Source: JABDGC01 sp964466595 (GTDB lineage Bacteria > Pseudomonadota > Gammaproteobacteria > DSM-16500). Taken from it: a stretch of DNA of 34,045 nucleotides. Position numbers and translations under genes: made by a program. Each line of letters starts with the position of its first letter. The first letter of the stretch is position 1. Below are positions 33,991 through 34,045 of the stretch, piece after piece. Under the pieces are notes generated by a model. It ran no database searches. It was not told the origin of the DNA and saw nothing but the letters and a program-made list of their open reading frames with translations. The stretch spans positions 1-34,045 of the forward strand of contig CAYXNR010000024.1 in the NCBI GenBank assembly GCA_964466595.1. The letters are read 5' to 3'.

Positions 33991-34045
33991 TGGTGCCTAG
34001 GGCCGGAATCGAACCGGCACGGAAAAATTTTCCGAGGGATTTTAA
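33991..34045 (-). tRNA. tRNA-Leu(UAA), 3' part (cut by the window edge)
   Basis: The visible part on the minus strand runs from the anticodon loop (TTAAAA, anticodon TAA) through TCCCT, a long variable arm (CGGAAAATTTTTCCG), the T-arm GCCGGTTCGATTCCGGC, the acceptor 3' strand CCTAGGC, discriminator A and encoded CCA. The long variable arm and TTAAAA loop fit Leu(UAA). The 5' half lies beyond the window. Confidence 0.9.

Overview
The window reads as a chromosomal segment of a gammaproteobacterium, most likely a member of the Legionellales (Legionella/Coxiella/Aquicella-like). This is inferred from gene content: a GacA/LetA-type regulator, a very large NAD-dependent glutamate dehydrogenase, a FimV-truA pair, the dnaQ-rnhA-methyltransferase-mltD block seen in gammaproteobacteria, and an F-box/CaaX protein of the kind Legionellales inject into eukaryotic hosts. 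The DNA is moderately AT-rich and carries many short palindromic repeats. No phage, integrase, transposase or CRISPR array was seen.

Layout. 1-3500: ftsK (-), ending inside a REP-like palindrome, divergent from trxB (+). 3516-6114: a TPP riboswitch followed by the overlapping ABC genes thiZ-thiX-thiY for a thiamine precursor. 6116-6250: a MITE-like element inserted exactly at the thiY/rmuC junction. 6251-9589: rmuC, then on the minus strand a LetA/GacA response regulator, tRNA-Ser(UGA), dnaQ and rnhA. 9586-12306: a class I methyltransferase, a 303-bp structured intergenic region and mltD. 12439-16200: one unrecognised 1253-residue membrane-associated protein with heptapeptide repeats. 16205-18567 (-): a VIT1/CCC1 metal transporter, tRNA-Ala(CGC), a DUF924 protein and a YkuD L,D-transpeptidase. 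18636-20010: fabI and a YhhQ-type transporter. 20011-20326: repeat-rich spacer. 20327-24402: the tightly packed operon pilA-pilB-pilC-pilD-coaE. 24457-24590: a second MITE copy. 24684-25832: the F-box/CaaX effector candidate behind a near-consensus promoter. 25880-33957 (-): truA, a mini-FimV, a dehalogenase-like alpha/beta hydrolase, the giant glutamate dehydrogenase, tsaB and fdxA. The window ends in a partial tRNA-Leu(UAA).

Most genes are core housekeeping. The accessory material with the strongest novelty is: (i) the F-box + ankyrin-like + C-terminal CVVM protein, built like the Legionella AnkB class of farnesylated ubiquitin-ligase adaptors; (ii) the MITE whose 5-bp duplication ATGAG recreated both a stop and a start, and which itself carries a 47-codon ORF that overlaps both neighbours by ATGA, so translational coupling may survive the insertion; (iii) a related repeat half-unit read in frame as the N-terminus of the thiX permease; (iv) the orphan 1253-residue protein; and (v) a dehalogenase-family protein that has lost its nucleophile.
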